Part shown: positions 1 to 6,696 of the stretch, in pieces
Layout of the letters: each line of letters opens with the position of its first letter
How positions within the stretch are numbered: position 1 is the first letter of the stretch
Assembly: GCA_007117775.1 (NCBI GenBank)
Contig: SKFX01000007.1
Span: forward strand, 1 to 17,318
From: Ilumatobacteraceae bacterium
GTDB taxonomy: Bacteria; Actinomycetota; Acidimicrobiia; Acidimicrobiales; Ilumatobacteraceae
Length of the DNA stretch: 17,318 bases
Reading direction: 5' to 3'
Position numbers and translations under genes: made by a program
Notes under the pieces: model-generated
Database searches by the model: none
Told to the model about the DNA's origin: nothing
Seen by the model: the letters and a program-made list of their open reading frames with translations, nothing else

Positions 1-34
1 TCCCACACGTCCTTGATCCGAGAGGTCCACTGCA

Positions 35-1363
35 ATGACATCAGCCCGCGAAGCAGGCGCTCCATCGACACCCGGCACCCACCGGCCGCGCTCCCCACGC
101 CTACGAACCGGAGCCCGTCTGGTGCTCATCGCGTCGTTGCTGGGTCTCGGCATCTCGGGCGCGTGGCCAGTCGCGCAGGCATCCGGTCCAAGCGTCAGCA
201 CTCCGCCCGCCAGCAGCTTCAACATGACCGTCGGAATTGCCGTGTCACTTGAGTTCCAGGCAAGCGGCTTTAGTCCACCAGCGTCCTGCGACGTGTACGA
301 CAATCAGAGCCGGTTTAACTCCAGTGCGGGCGGAGGAATGTCGCCGCTGCCGACGGGACTTTCATTCAGCTTCGATGCAGCATCCCAGAAGGCAACGATC
401 TCGGGTACCCCCACCACCGACTACACCAAACCCCAAGGGCACAATGGCTGGTGGATTGGATGCACGAATGTCTCGCCTGTGACCGACAACAACCAAATTG
501 TCTGGAGCAATAACTTCACGTTCGAGATAATCAACGATCCCACCGCAACGACGACGACCACGACGACGACCACCACGGCACCACCCGCCCCCGCGACCAG
601 TACGGTCACCTTCGATGGCAACGGCGCCGACGGCGGCACCATGTCGCCCCAGACTCAAACGACCGGCTGGTGGTCCCTCAGTGCCAACACCTTCACTCGA
701 ACAGGTCTCACGATGAACGGCTGGTCTACGGTCGCTGACGGACCCCAGGTCTACAGGGATGGAGGGGATTACGACTTCGCCCTCGGCGATCTCACCCTGC
801 ACGCGCGATGGGTCGCGGTGGTCACCTTCGATAACAACACTTCCGACATGGTGATCGGCCCCTCCGTTCCGCCCCAGGCGGAATTGGCTGGCATGTCCAC
901 GACCCTCACTGCCAACACCTGGGAGCGACCGGGGTACACGTTCATTGGCTGGGACCCTGATCCATCCGCAACTACCGCGACATACGGCCCTTCAGCGCCT
1001 TACGACTTCAACGCCAATCTCACGCTGTATGCGATCTGGGAACTTGACGCTCCTACCACACCTAGCCCCACACCCACGACCACGCCCGACAGCGGCAGCA
1101 CACCCAGCCCCACACCCACGACCACGCCCGACAGCAGCACCACACCCAGCCCCGACCCCGCCACCACACCCACCACCACGCCCAACAGCGGCACCACACC
1201 CGGGCCCGACGGTGGCAGCGGTGGTTCGGCAGACCCGGCACCGGGCACAGGCCAGCTCCCCTCGACCGGAAGCAATTCCACGTTGACGCCCTGGGCGCTG
1301 CTGCTGATGGCACTCGGCGGTCTCGGGACATTGCTGGCATCTGGTCGTCGCAACCTCGTCTGA
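35..1363 (+). CDS. LPXTG-anchored surface protein with InlB-type repeats
   Basis: A 442-residue secreted, probably wall-anchored protein. Residues 1-50 form a long Sec signal peptide: an Arg-rich n-region, a hydrophobic core around 28-40 and an Ala-X-Ala-like end near 47-49. Residues 50-165 carry a pattern (LPTGLSF followed by ISGTPT) resembling putative Ig/cadherin-like He_PIG domains. A poly-Thr linker near 170-182 leads to two Listeria-Bacteroides (Flg_new/InlB B) repeats starting VTFDGNG and VTFDNNT, each ending in an aromatic ARW/AIW strand. A Pro/Thr/Ser stalk of about 14-residue units follows, then LPSTG (408-412), a hydrophobic helix and a RRNLV tail, which is the classic sortase signal. 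An AGAGGT ribosome site lies 8 bases before ATG 35. No sortase gene is in the window. The ligand is unknown; adhesion or surface structure is inference. Confidence 0.88.
   Translation: MTSAREAGAPSTPGTHRPRSPRLRTGARLVLIASLLGLGISGAWPVAQASGPSVSTPPASSFNMTVGIAVSLEFQASGFSPPASCDVYDNQSRFNSSAGGGMSPLPTGLSFSFDAASQKATISGTPTTDYTKPQGHNGWWIGCTNVSPVTDNNQIVWSNNFTFEIINDPTATTTTTTTTTTAPPAPATSTVTFDGNGADGGTMSPQTQTTGWWSLSANTFTRTGLTMNGWSTVADGPQVYRDGGDYDFALGDLTLHARWVAVVTFDNNTSDMVIGPSVPPQAELAGMSTTLTANTWERPGYTFIGWDPDPSATTATYGPSAPYDFNANLTLYAIWELDAPTTPSPTPTTTPDSGSTPSPTPTTTPDSSTTPSPDPATTPTTTPNSGTTPGPDGGSGGSADPAPGTGQLPSTGSNSTLTPWALLLMALGGLGTLLASGRRNLV
541..585 (+). repeat. ACG/ACC triplet run encoding poly-Thr linker
   Basis: A run of ACG and ACC triplets encodes ten consecutive Thr residues between the N-terminal domain and the first InlB-type repeat. 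It behaves as an imperfect trinucleotide repeat, so its length may vary between strains without breaking the frame. Confidence 0.7.
1055..1200 (+). repeat. Tandem 42-bp units encoding Pro/Thr stalk
   Basis: Two nearly identical 42-base units encode TPSPTPTTTPDSGS and TPSPTPTTTPDSST. A third, diverged unit (TPSPDPATTPTTTPNSGT) follows. The repeat forms the extended stalk just before the sortase signal. Copy number can change in frame by recombination or slippage. Confidence 0.8.
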
Positions 1364-1399
1364 GCACCGATCCGAGCGGGCACACATTCATCCGTGATC

Positions 1400-1433
1400 G
1401 GGTCTCAGTCACCGTGATCGGTGTCTGAGACCC
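1400..1433 (+). terminator. Strong hairpin after the surface-protein gene
   Basis: GGGTCTCAG (1400-1408) pairs perfectly with CTGAGACCC (1425-1433). After a single T-T mismatch, CACCG pairs with CGGTG around a TGAT loop. The hairpin starts 36 bases after the stop codon and has no T tract, as is common for intrinsic terminators in high-GC actinobacteria. A regulatory RNA element cannot be excluded. Confidence 0.6.
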
Positions 1434-1499
1434 ACCAGACCGCATCGCATCTCTCGATCCGAGCACCGTTGAGTGATCATTCGCCCCGAATCACCGTCG

Positions 1500-1526
1500 C
1501 AGGATCGTCAGGATCATTGGATCTCA
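1500..1526 (+). repeat. Three 9-bp direct repeats upstream of the LURP-one gene
   Basis: CAGGATCGT and CAGGATCAT are followed by a degenerate third copy, TGGATCTCA, all in direct orientation with no spacer. They lie about 85-110 bases before the start at 1611. They could be a regulator binding site; no known family is recognised. Confidence 0.35.
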
Positions 1527-1536
1527 CCGAGTCAAC

Positions 1537-1553
1537 GTCGGTGTTAGACCGAC
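1537..1553. promoter_or_regulatory. Short inverted repeat, possible operator
   Basis: GTCGGT (1537-1542) and ACCGAC (1548-1553) are perfect inverted repeats around a GTTAG centre, 57 bases before ATG 1611. The size and position suit a dimeric regulator or promoter-proximal operator. Six-base arms can arise by chance in GC-rich DNA. Confidence 0.3.
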
Positions 1554-1610
1554 ACGTCGAGGTGCTGCTGCGCGACCGCTCACAGCCATCAGACAGCGAG
1601 GTGAACGATC

Positions 1611-2222
1611 ATGCCGAGACGGATGGGACGACGCGGTGACGGCCCGGGTGCACGGCGGCCGCTCGCAGCCGCGGCGGTCGCCGGAGCGGTGGCCGGACGC
1701 GCCGCAGCGGCACAGCGCGATGACGGTGTCGCCGGCACCCGCTATCAGATGCGCCAGCGGATGCTCGCCATCGGAGATGACTTCTTCATCACCGACGACC
1801 AGGGACGTCGGGCGTTCAAGATCGACGGCAAGTTGCTGCGCGTGCGCTCCACGCTGATGTTCGAAGACGCCAACGGCCAGCAGCTCTACAAGATCCAGGA
1901 GAAGCTGCTGCGGGTCCGCGAGTCGATGACGATCGAGCGAGTCGACGGCAGCGCTGCCGCCAAGGTCCACAACGCGCTGATCACCCCGCTGCGCGATCGC
2001 TGGACGATCAACGTTCCCGGTGGAGCGGACCTGCGAGCCCAGGGCAACATCTTGCAGCACGAGTACCGGATCGAACGAGACGCTGCAGCCGTGGCGACGG
2101 TCTCGAAGCGGTGGTTCAGAATCCGCGACTCCTACGGGGTCGAGATCGCCCCCGGCCACGACGATGCCCTGATCCTCGCGATCACCGTGGTGATCGACAT
2201 GATGGCCCACGAGGGTCGCTGA
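1611..2222 (+). CDS. LURP-one-related (YxjI-like) family protein
   Basis: This 203-residue protein matches the LURP-one-related fold (Tubby-like beta-barrel, PF04525). Paired strands run from about residue 45: YQMRQRMLAIGDDFFITDD, then FKIDGKLLRVRSTL, then LYKIQEKLLRVRESMTIE, with later strands RWTINVPGG and YRIERD and a C-terminal hydrophobic helix (ALILAITVVIDMMA). Family members are membrane-associated lipid-binding-like scaffolds of unclear role in bacteria. The first 35 residues are Arg/Ala-rich and probably not part of the barrel, so a later start cannot be excluded. A GCGAGGTG ribosome site (1596-1603) lies 7 bases before the ATG and supports this start. The gene stands alone, convergent with vapC after a 47-base gap. 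Confidence 0.82.
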   Translation: MPRRMGRRGDGPGARRPLAAAAVAGAVAGRAAAAQRDDGVAGTRYQMRQRMLAIGDDFFITDDQGRRAFKIDGKLLRVRSTLMFEDANGQQLYKIQEKLLRVRESMTIERVDGSAAAKVHNALITPLRDRWTINVPGGADLRAQGNILQHEYRIERDAAAVATVSKRWFRIRDSYGVEIAPGHDDALILAITVVIDMMAHEGR

Positions 2223-2269
2223 CATCGCAGATCTCCAGACCCGGATCGATCCTGACAGCGGCCCCGGAG

Positions 2270-2668
2270 TCAACGTATCGACGCGCGGTGGGTCCGCAGG
2301 TCGGTGAATCGTGCCAGGGTCTCGAAGTCTGCGTCAGCATGCAAGACGTCGTGGCCTGCTTTCATGGCGACGGCGCCGATCAGACAGTCGATCAGCTTTC
2401 GGACGGTCCCGCCCCGGATCCGACATGCTCGGTACATCGCTGCGGCGAGTTCGTAATGGGCGGACGTGGTCGGCAGCACGGCCGTTCGAGCGAGCATGCC
2501 ACGGAGCTGTGCGAGTTGTCCCTCATCTCGCGCGCCTGCGAGCAGTTCCATCGAGACGGCATCGCAGATGGCGATCTCGCCCTCGAGCAGTCGATCGACG
2601 GCGATACAGGCCGGCGATCCGGTGTCGCGAAGGAATTCGACCCATGCCGAGGTGTCGACGAGCGTCAC
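2270..2668 (-). CDS. vapC: VapC-type PIN-domain ribonuclease toxin
   Basis: A 132-residue PIN-domain toxin of a type II toxin-antitoxin module. The start is the GTG at 2668, whose GTGA overlaps the antitoxin stop codon. This gives the family N-terminus VTLVDTSAWVEFLRDTG; the ATG 39 bases upstream would lie inside the antitoxin gene. The acidic Mg-binding residues are all visible: D5 (VDTSAW), E41 (SMELLAG), D94 (DCLIGAVA) and D112/D114 (HADADFE). Length is normal, so the toxin looks intact. VapC enzymes cleave structured RNAs, often tRNAs; the well-studied enteric VapC cuts initiator tRNA. The target here is unknown. Expression is presumably translationally coupled to vapB. Confidence 0.92.
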   Translation of the reverse strand: MTLVDTSAWVEFLRDTGSPACIAVDRLLEGEIAICDAVSMELLAGARDEGQLAQLRGMLARTAVLPTTSAHYELAAAMYRACRIRGGTVRKLIDCLIGAVAMKAGHDVLHADADFETLARFTDLRTHRASIR

Positions 2669-2865
2669 ACCCGGCTCGCCCGCATCGAGTCGAGGTCGCC
2701 ATCCCACCCCGAACCTCTCAGCGCGCGCACCTGTTCAAGACTGAGGGGCTCGCCCGCGAGGTGGCGCAGCGCCATGTTGACCGCTTCGCGCTTGGTACTC
2801 AGGTGATAGCGATCCATGACCTGCTGACACAGTTCTTCATCGATGTCGATGTTGGTGCGTGTCAT
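2665..2865 (-). CDS. vapB: VapB-type antitoxin
   Basis: A 66-residue antitoxin of the DUF2191/VapB family. The N-terminal ribbon-helix-helix-like part reads TNIDIDEELCQQVMDRY and STKREAVNMALRHLAGEP. The C-terminal toxin-binding tail carries the family motif RALRGSGWDGDLDSMR. It would neutralise VapC by occupying its active site and should autorepress the operon. The stop codon overlaps the vapC GTG start by 4 bases. No Shine-Dalgarno sequence is present. A TATCAT -10 box ends 6 bases before the ATG, so a leaderless mRNA is likely. Confidence 0.92.
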   Translation of the reverse strand: MTRTNIDIDEELCQQVMDRYHLSTKREAVNMALRHLAGEPLSLEQVRALRGSGWDGDLDSMRASRV

Positions 2866-2880
2866 ACACTAATGATACAC
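2863..2880 (-). promoter_or_regulatory. vapBC promoter and probable operator
   Basis: On the minus strand, GTGTATCA and GTGTATGA are 8-base direct repeats separated by TTA. The first contains the -10 box TATCAT (2877-2872) and the second overlaps the ATG. Occupancy by a VapB-VapC complex would block transcription. No convincing -35 hexamer is seen. Predicted transcription starts at or next to base 2865, the A of the start codon. Confidence 0.5.
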
Positions 2881-3005
2881 CAACTCCATCGCCGACGCGT
2901 CGGGCCGGACGGAGGAGTCATCTGACTCGAGATGCCCAACCACGGACTGCTGGCCTTCGAACCCAGGGACACCGGGGCCGACTGGCACCGCAGTGCGTAA
3001 CGTCA

Positions 3006-3035
3006 AGAGCCCCAGGCCGGGTGACCTGGGGCTCT
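3006..3035 (-). terminator. Terminator of the initiator tRNA gene
   Basis: A perfect 11-bp stem, AGAGCCCCAGG (3006-3016) with CCTGGGGCTCT (3025-3035), closes an 8-base loop. On the minus strand it starts 5 bases after the tRNA CCA end. The following T tract is weak (TTGACG), so it is a GC-rich, nearly tail-less terminator. Confidence 0.75.
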
Positions 3036-3039
3036 CACA

Positions 3040-3116
<77 letters not shown>

Positions 3117-3127
3117 CTGATGAGACA

Positions 3128-3156
3128 AGGATACGGCCGAATCGCAGATGGCACAA
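3128..3156 (-). promoter_or_regulatory. Promoter of the tRNA-fMet gene
   Basis: On the minus strand, TTGTGC (3156-3151) and TATCCT (3133-3128) are separated by exactly 17 bases, which fits a vegetative sigma factor. Predicted initiation near 3121 gives a 5' leader of only about five bases before the mature tRNA. Confidence 0.6.
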
Positions 3157-3223
3157 CCGAGCGCATCATCGCAGCGGTGGGTAGCCCGAGTGCGACGACC
3201 CGCACCGGTACCGCCATCGACGG

Positions 3224-3229
3224 TACGAT
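3224..3229 (+). promoter_or_regulatory. -10 box of a leaderless coiled-coil gene
   Basis: TACGAT fits TANNNT and ends 7 bases before ATG 3237, so the transcript should begin at or next to the start codon. No Shine-Dalgarno sequence precedes the ATG. No clear -35 element is visible. Confidence 0.55.
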
Positions 3230-3236
3230 CATCGCC

Positions 3237-3674
3237 ATGGGACTGTTCAGACGCGACCGTGACGGGATCGCAACCGAGGACTTCCGGGACCTCGCCGATG
3301 AGGTCACCGAACTTCGCCAGATCCTCGATCGCCGCCTGAGCGCGCCCACCACCCCGCCGCCGCGCCTCGTCGATGCCGATGAGATCGATGCGGTCATCGC
3401 CGATCTGCGCGGCCATCTCGGCCGCATCGAATCCCAGATGGGCCAGATCGACCAGCGGATGACGTCGATCTCGACCGAACTGGCGAATCAGATCAACGAG
3501 TTGAGCGACGAGATCGAACGCACGGTCTCAGGAGACGGACTCGAGCCGGGTGTGCTCGATGAGCGACTCGGCGAGTTGCGCGCCGCCCAGGAGCATCTCG
3601 CCAATGAGCAGGTGCGCTATCAGATCGCGTTGCGCGACGACCTCGCGGCACTCGCCGAGCGCCTCAAGCCCTGA
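3237..3674 (+). CDS. Small coiled-coil protein, unknown function
   Basis: A 145-residue soluble, acidic protein that I do not recognise. It starts MGLFRRDRDGIATEDF. Two helical stretches rich in heptad-like Leu/Ile/Gln/Glu follow: one at about 15-33 (LADEVTELRQILDRRL), and a long one from about 50 to 140 that includes ADEIDAVIADLRGHLGRIES, QMGQIDQRMTSIS and LANQINELSDEIERTV. A Pro/Thr hinge separates them. There is no signal peptide or membrane segment. The frame is open 39 codons further upstream, but that would reach the tRNA gene and ignore the -10 box at 3224, so ATG 3237 is preferred. Its TGA directly abuts the reverse-strand stop of the UPF0182 gene. A structural or scaffolding role is possible but unproven. 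Confidence 0.75.
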   Translation: MGLFRRDRDGIATEDFRDLADEVTELRQILDRRLSAPTTPPPRLVDADEIDAVIADLRGHLGRIESQMGQIDQRMTSISTELANQINELSDEIERTVSGDGLEPGVLDERLGELRAAQEHLANEQVRYQIALRDDLAALAERLKP

Positions 3675-6644
3675 TCAGCCCGTCGCGCTGGCGGCGAGTG
3701 AGTCGAGCGCTTCAGCGACGAGTCGCCGGGCCTCCTCGACGGTCTGTTGATAGCGGCCGAGATCACCGGTGGAGCGCAGGATCGACTCAGCCTCGATGAA
3801 CAGTGCCTCGGCCTCGGCCAACATCTCAGCCGCCTCGGCATCGGGCCCGAGGGCCGGCCGCGGTGGCTCGATCGGATCGAGATCATCGATGCCGTCACCA
3901 TCGATGCCGAACTCACCCGGGATCCCCGACTCGGTGTCGACCAATTCGGTGATATCGGTGAAATCGCCGCCGGTTCCACCAGCGCGTTCACCGAGATCGG
4001 TGTCGAATCCGGGGAACAGCTGCGACAACGCCTGCAACAGCGTGGCGCCATAGGTGGCGCGTTCGCCATAGGAGGTGATGATGAACCGGTACTCGGTGAC
4101 GAGCGGGATCGGCCCGGGTTGCTGTACCTCGACATAGAACGGCCGCACGTAGATCAACCCGCCGGCCACCGGCACCAACTGCAGGTCACCGAAACGCACC
4201 TGGGTACCGCTCTCCACGGAGTCCTGCAGGGTGATCTCGCGACCGATCCGCGGTTCGGACTCGGCCTGGCTGGCGACGCGCACCGGGCCGTCGGGCAATG
4301 AGCCCTGCACGACGTAGGTGGTGAACTGCCCATAGGTATCGGGATCGCTCGACACCGTGGTGTACGCCTGGAGTTCGGTTCGCTGATCATCGCGCGAGAA
4401 CGGCACGAACGGTCGCAGCATGGCGAACTCCTCGACCCCGGTGACATCGTTGCGCTTCAAGATGTAATACGGCGAGAAGCGCAGAGCGGTCGATTCGGTC
4501 GCGAACTCCGCTGCCACGAACTCCTCGGGCTCACCGACATTGGCCACCCCGGTGCCGGTGCGCGGACCCGCCGCCGGCGCCTGGGCGATGGACCATGCGC
4601 CGACGCGCTGGAAGAAGTTCGCCGGACCGAGCCGGTACTTGGAGTACACATCGGTCTGGATCCGGAACAGGTCCTCGGGATAGCGCAGGTGGTTCACGAG
4701 GCCGTCGGGCATCTCGTCCATCGGCTGGAACAGATCCGGGAATGCCGACCACCAGGCCATCACCACCGGATCGTCCTCGTCGATGACATAGAAGTTGGCG
4801 GTGCCGTCATAGGCATTGACCGTCACCTTGACGCTGTTGCGGATGTAGTTGGCGCCGCGGGGCACGCCGGAACCATTGGTCAACTGGACCGAACCGATGC
4901 GCTGGCCGTAGGGATAGCGCGTCGAGGTCGAATAGGCGTCGATCACCCACAGCACCTCGCCGTTGAGCGCCACCGGATACGGGTCGCCGTCATAGGACAG
5001 GAACGGTGCCAGTTTCTCGACACGGTCGCGGACGTTTCGCACCCACAGCATCTGCGACTCCGGTCGGATCGCGCCCGACCCCAAGATGTTGTAGTCCAAG
5101 AACGCCAGCGCGAACGCGGCACGACGCGGGATCGACGACAGGCGCACGCCGGCATCGCCCTGATAGGGCTCGTTGTCACCGCAGGTGCGCTCAGCCTCAT
5201 CGGTGGCGGTGATGCCATAGCCGGTCAGCGTCGGGCTGAAGTACAGCTCGGGGCGGTCCAACTCGACCTCCATATACAGCGGCCGATCCGATGCCTGCAC
5301 CCGGCTGATCGGCGCCTTGATGAGACCGCAGCCACGGGTGTTGACGAGCGTGCGGCCCTGCCAGGACTGGTTGGCCACCCCAGCGAGGTCCAGTTCCCGC
5401 GAGGCGATCAGCACCTGTTCGAGTTCTCCGTCGATCTCATAGCGATCGACATCGAGGTCGTTGATCGCGAGACCGGCCAACTCGCCGCGGTCCACTCTGA
5501 AGCGCGACTGGAACTCGACGGGGTTCAACAGGCGCACCCGGCGCAGCGGATCGAGATCGGATTCGACCGCAGCGGCATCGAGCTCACCGAAGGTGACCGG
5601 CACCTCGGTCACATTGGCCAGATTGTCGCCGAGGCCCATCGAGATCCGCGTCGCCTCGATATTGCGTTCGATGAACGGCGCCTCGCGCGCCGCCTGGTTG
5701 GGCCGCACGATCAGTGCCTGCACCACGGCCGGATAGGCGATACCGGCGATGAGTGAGACCACCAGCCATAATGCTGAAGCCACCAGCGGGAACCGCCACT
5801 TGCCGGTCTTGATCGTCGACAGATACAGCCCGGCGGTCACCAGCGCGATCAGCGTGAGGAGCATCAGTGCCGGGATCTGTGCATTGACCACCGTGTAGGT
5901 GGCGCCTTGGACGAACCCGCGCCGTTCGGTCGTCAACTCATAGCGGCTGACCCAGTACTCAGCGGCCTTGACGACCGCCAGCACCGCCAACAGCACCGCG
6001 AGGTGCGCCTTGGTGGCGGCGCGCACCGCCGGGATCGACGATGCGAAGACCACACCGCCGTTGAGCAGATGCGCGGCGAGCGTCAACAACAACACGATGA
6101 TCAATGCAGCGAACAACCAGTTCAACACGAACACGATGAAGGGCAGCTCGAACATGTAGAAGCCGACATCGGCGCCGAACAGCGGATCGGCGCGCTCGAC
6201 GCGCTGGGAGTTGCGGAACAACAGCCACGCCTGCCACTGCGCGGTGGTGGGCAGCGCCAACAACAGCGCGAACAGCAGTGATGCGCCGTATCGGACGAGG
6301 CGCAGACGCCGGCCGAAGATCTCGTGGAACCGCTCCACATAAGGGTGCACATTGGCGGGGAACGTCGTCGGCGCGACCCGATCGGCGATGTACAGATTGA
6401 AGATCGCCAACAGTGCGAAGACGGTGAAGAACACCGCGAACAGGCCCAGCTGTGCGGTCAACACACCCCAGAACACATCGGTGCGATCGAGTGCCGCATG
6501 CCAGAGATAGTCGACATAGAACCCGACGATGGCCCGGCCGAACACCAAGAAACCGAACACCAACAGACCGGCACCGATCAGGACCGCCCGTCCACTGATC
6601 CCCCGGCGGGGCATGCTGGCGCTCAGATCGGTCGGCGTAGCCAT
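3675..6644 (-). CDS. UPF0182 family large membrane protein
   Basis: A 989-residue protein of the UPF0182 family (PF03699), full length for the family. The N-terminal third holds about seven membrane segments (for example residues 19-45, 60-85, 118-132, 168-190, 212-228, 255-277 and 287-312). A large extracytoplasmic region follows, with conserved stretches such as RPLYMEVELDRPELYFSP, YDGDPYPVALNGEVLWVIDA, YSTSTRYPYG and NYIRNSVKVTVNAYDGTANF. The C-terminus is acidic, with a final Ala/Glu-rich helix (AEMLAEAEALFIEAESILRS) typical of the family. Function is unknown across actinobacteria and cyanobacteria. In mycobacteria the homologue lies next to a PDZ protease gene, as it nearly does here. 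The mRNA is probably leaderless. Start ATG 6644 agrees with the -10 box at 6656-6651. Confidence 0.93.
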   Translation of the reverse strand: MATPTDLSASMPRRGISGRAVLIGAGLLVFGFLVFGRAIVGFYVDYLWHAALDRTDVFWGVLTAQLGLFAVFFTVFALLAIFNLYIADRVAPTTFPANVHPYVERFHEIFGRRLRLVRYGASLLFALLLALPTTAQWQAWLLFRNSQRVERADPLFGADVGFYMFELPFIVFVLNWLFAALIIVLLLTLAAHLLNGGVVFASSIPAVRAATKAHLAVLLAVLAVVKAAEYWVSRYELTTERRGFVQGATYTVVNAQIPALMLLTLIALVTAGLYLSTIKTGKWRFPLVASALWLVVSLIAGIAYPAVVQALIVRPNQAAREAPFIERNIEATRISMGLGDNLANVTEVPVTFGELDAAAVESDLDPLRRVRLLNPVEFQSRFRVDRGELAGLAINDLDVDRYEIDGELEQVLIASRELDLAGVANQSWQGRTLVNTRGCGLIKAPISRVQASDRPLYMEVELDRPELYFSPTLTGYGITATDEAERTCGDNEPYQGDAGVRLSSIPRRAAFALAFLDYNILGSGAIRPESQMLWVRNVRDRVEKLAPFLSYDGDPYPVALNGEVLWVIDAYSTSTRYPYGQRIGSVQLTNGSGVPRGANYIRNSVKVTVNAYDGTANFYVIDEDDPVVMAWWSAFPDLFQPMDEMPDGLVNHLRYPEDLFRIQTDVYSKYRLGPANFFQRVGAWSIAQAPAAGPRTGTGVANVGEPEEFVAAEFATESTALRFSPYYILKRNDVTGVEEFAMLRPFVPFSRDDQRTELQAYTTVSSDPDTYGQFTTYVVQGSLPDGPVRVASQAESEPRIGREITLQDSVESGTQVRFGDLQLVPVAGGLIYVRPFYVEVQQPGPIPLVTEYRFIITSYGERATYGATLLQALSQLFPGFDTDLGERAGGTGGDFTDITELVDTESGIPGEFGIDGDGIDDLDPIEPPRPALGPDAEAAEMLAEAEALFIEAESILRSTGDLGRYQQTVEEARRLVAEALDSLAASATG

Positions 6645-6650
6645 GAATGC

Positions 6651-6656
6651 AGGCTA
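6651..6656 (-). promoter_or_regulatory. -10 box of the UPF0182 gene
   Basis: TAGCCT (6656-6651 on the minus strand) is followed by 6 bases and then the ATG at 6644. Initiation 7 bases downstream of the box falls on the A of the start codon. No ribosome-binding sequence is present. Confidence 0.55.
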
Positions 6657-6696
6657 CAAGTGAGTCACGCCGGAGTCCGGTCGCGTCGGGCGGGTT

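Noticed and set aside
1524..2273. A 249-codon minus-strand open frame opposite the LURP-one gene
   Set aside because: It has no recognisable domain, and the plus-strand gene has a ribosome site and family motifs.
4689..5756. A 355-codon plus-strand open frame
   Set aside because: It is fully antisense to the well-supported UPF0182 gene and its translation looks like a codon-bias shadow, rich in His, Arg and Asp without family motifs.
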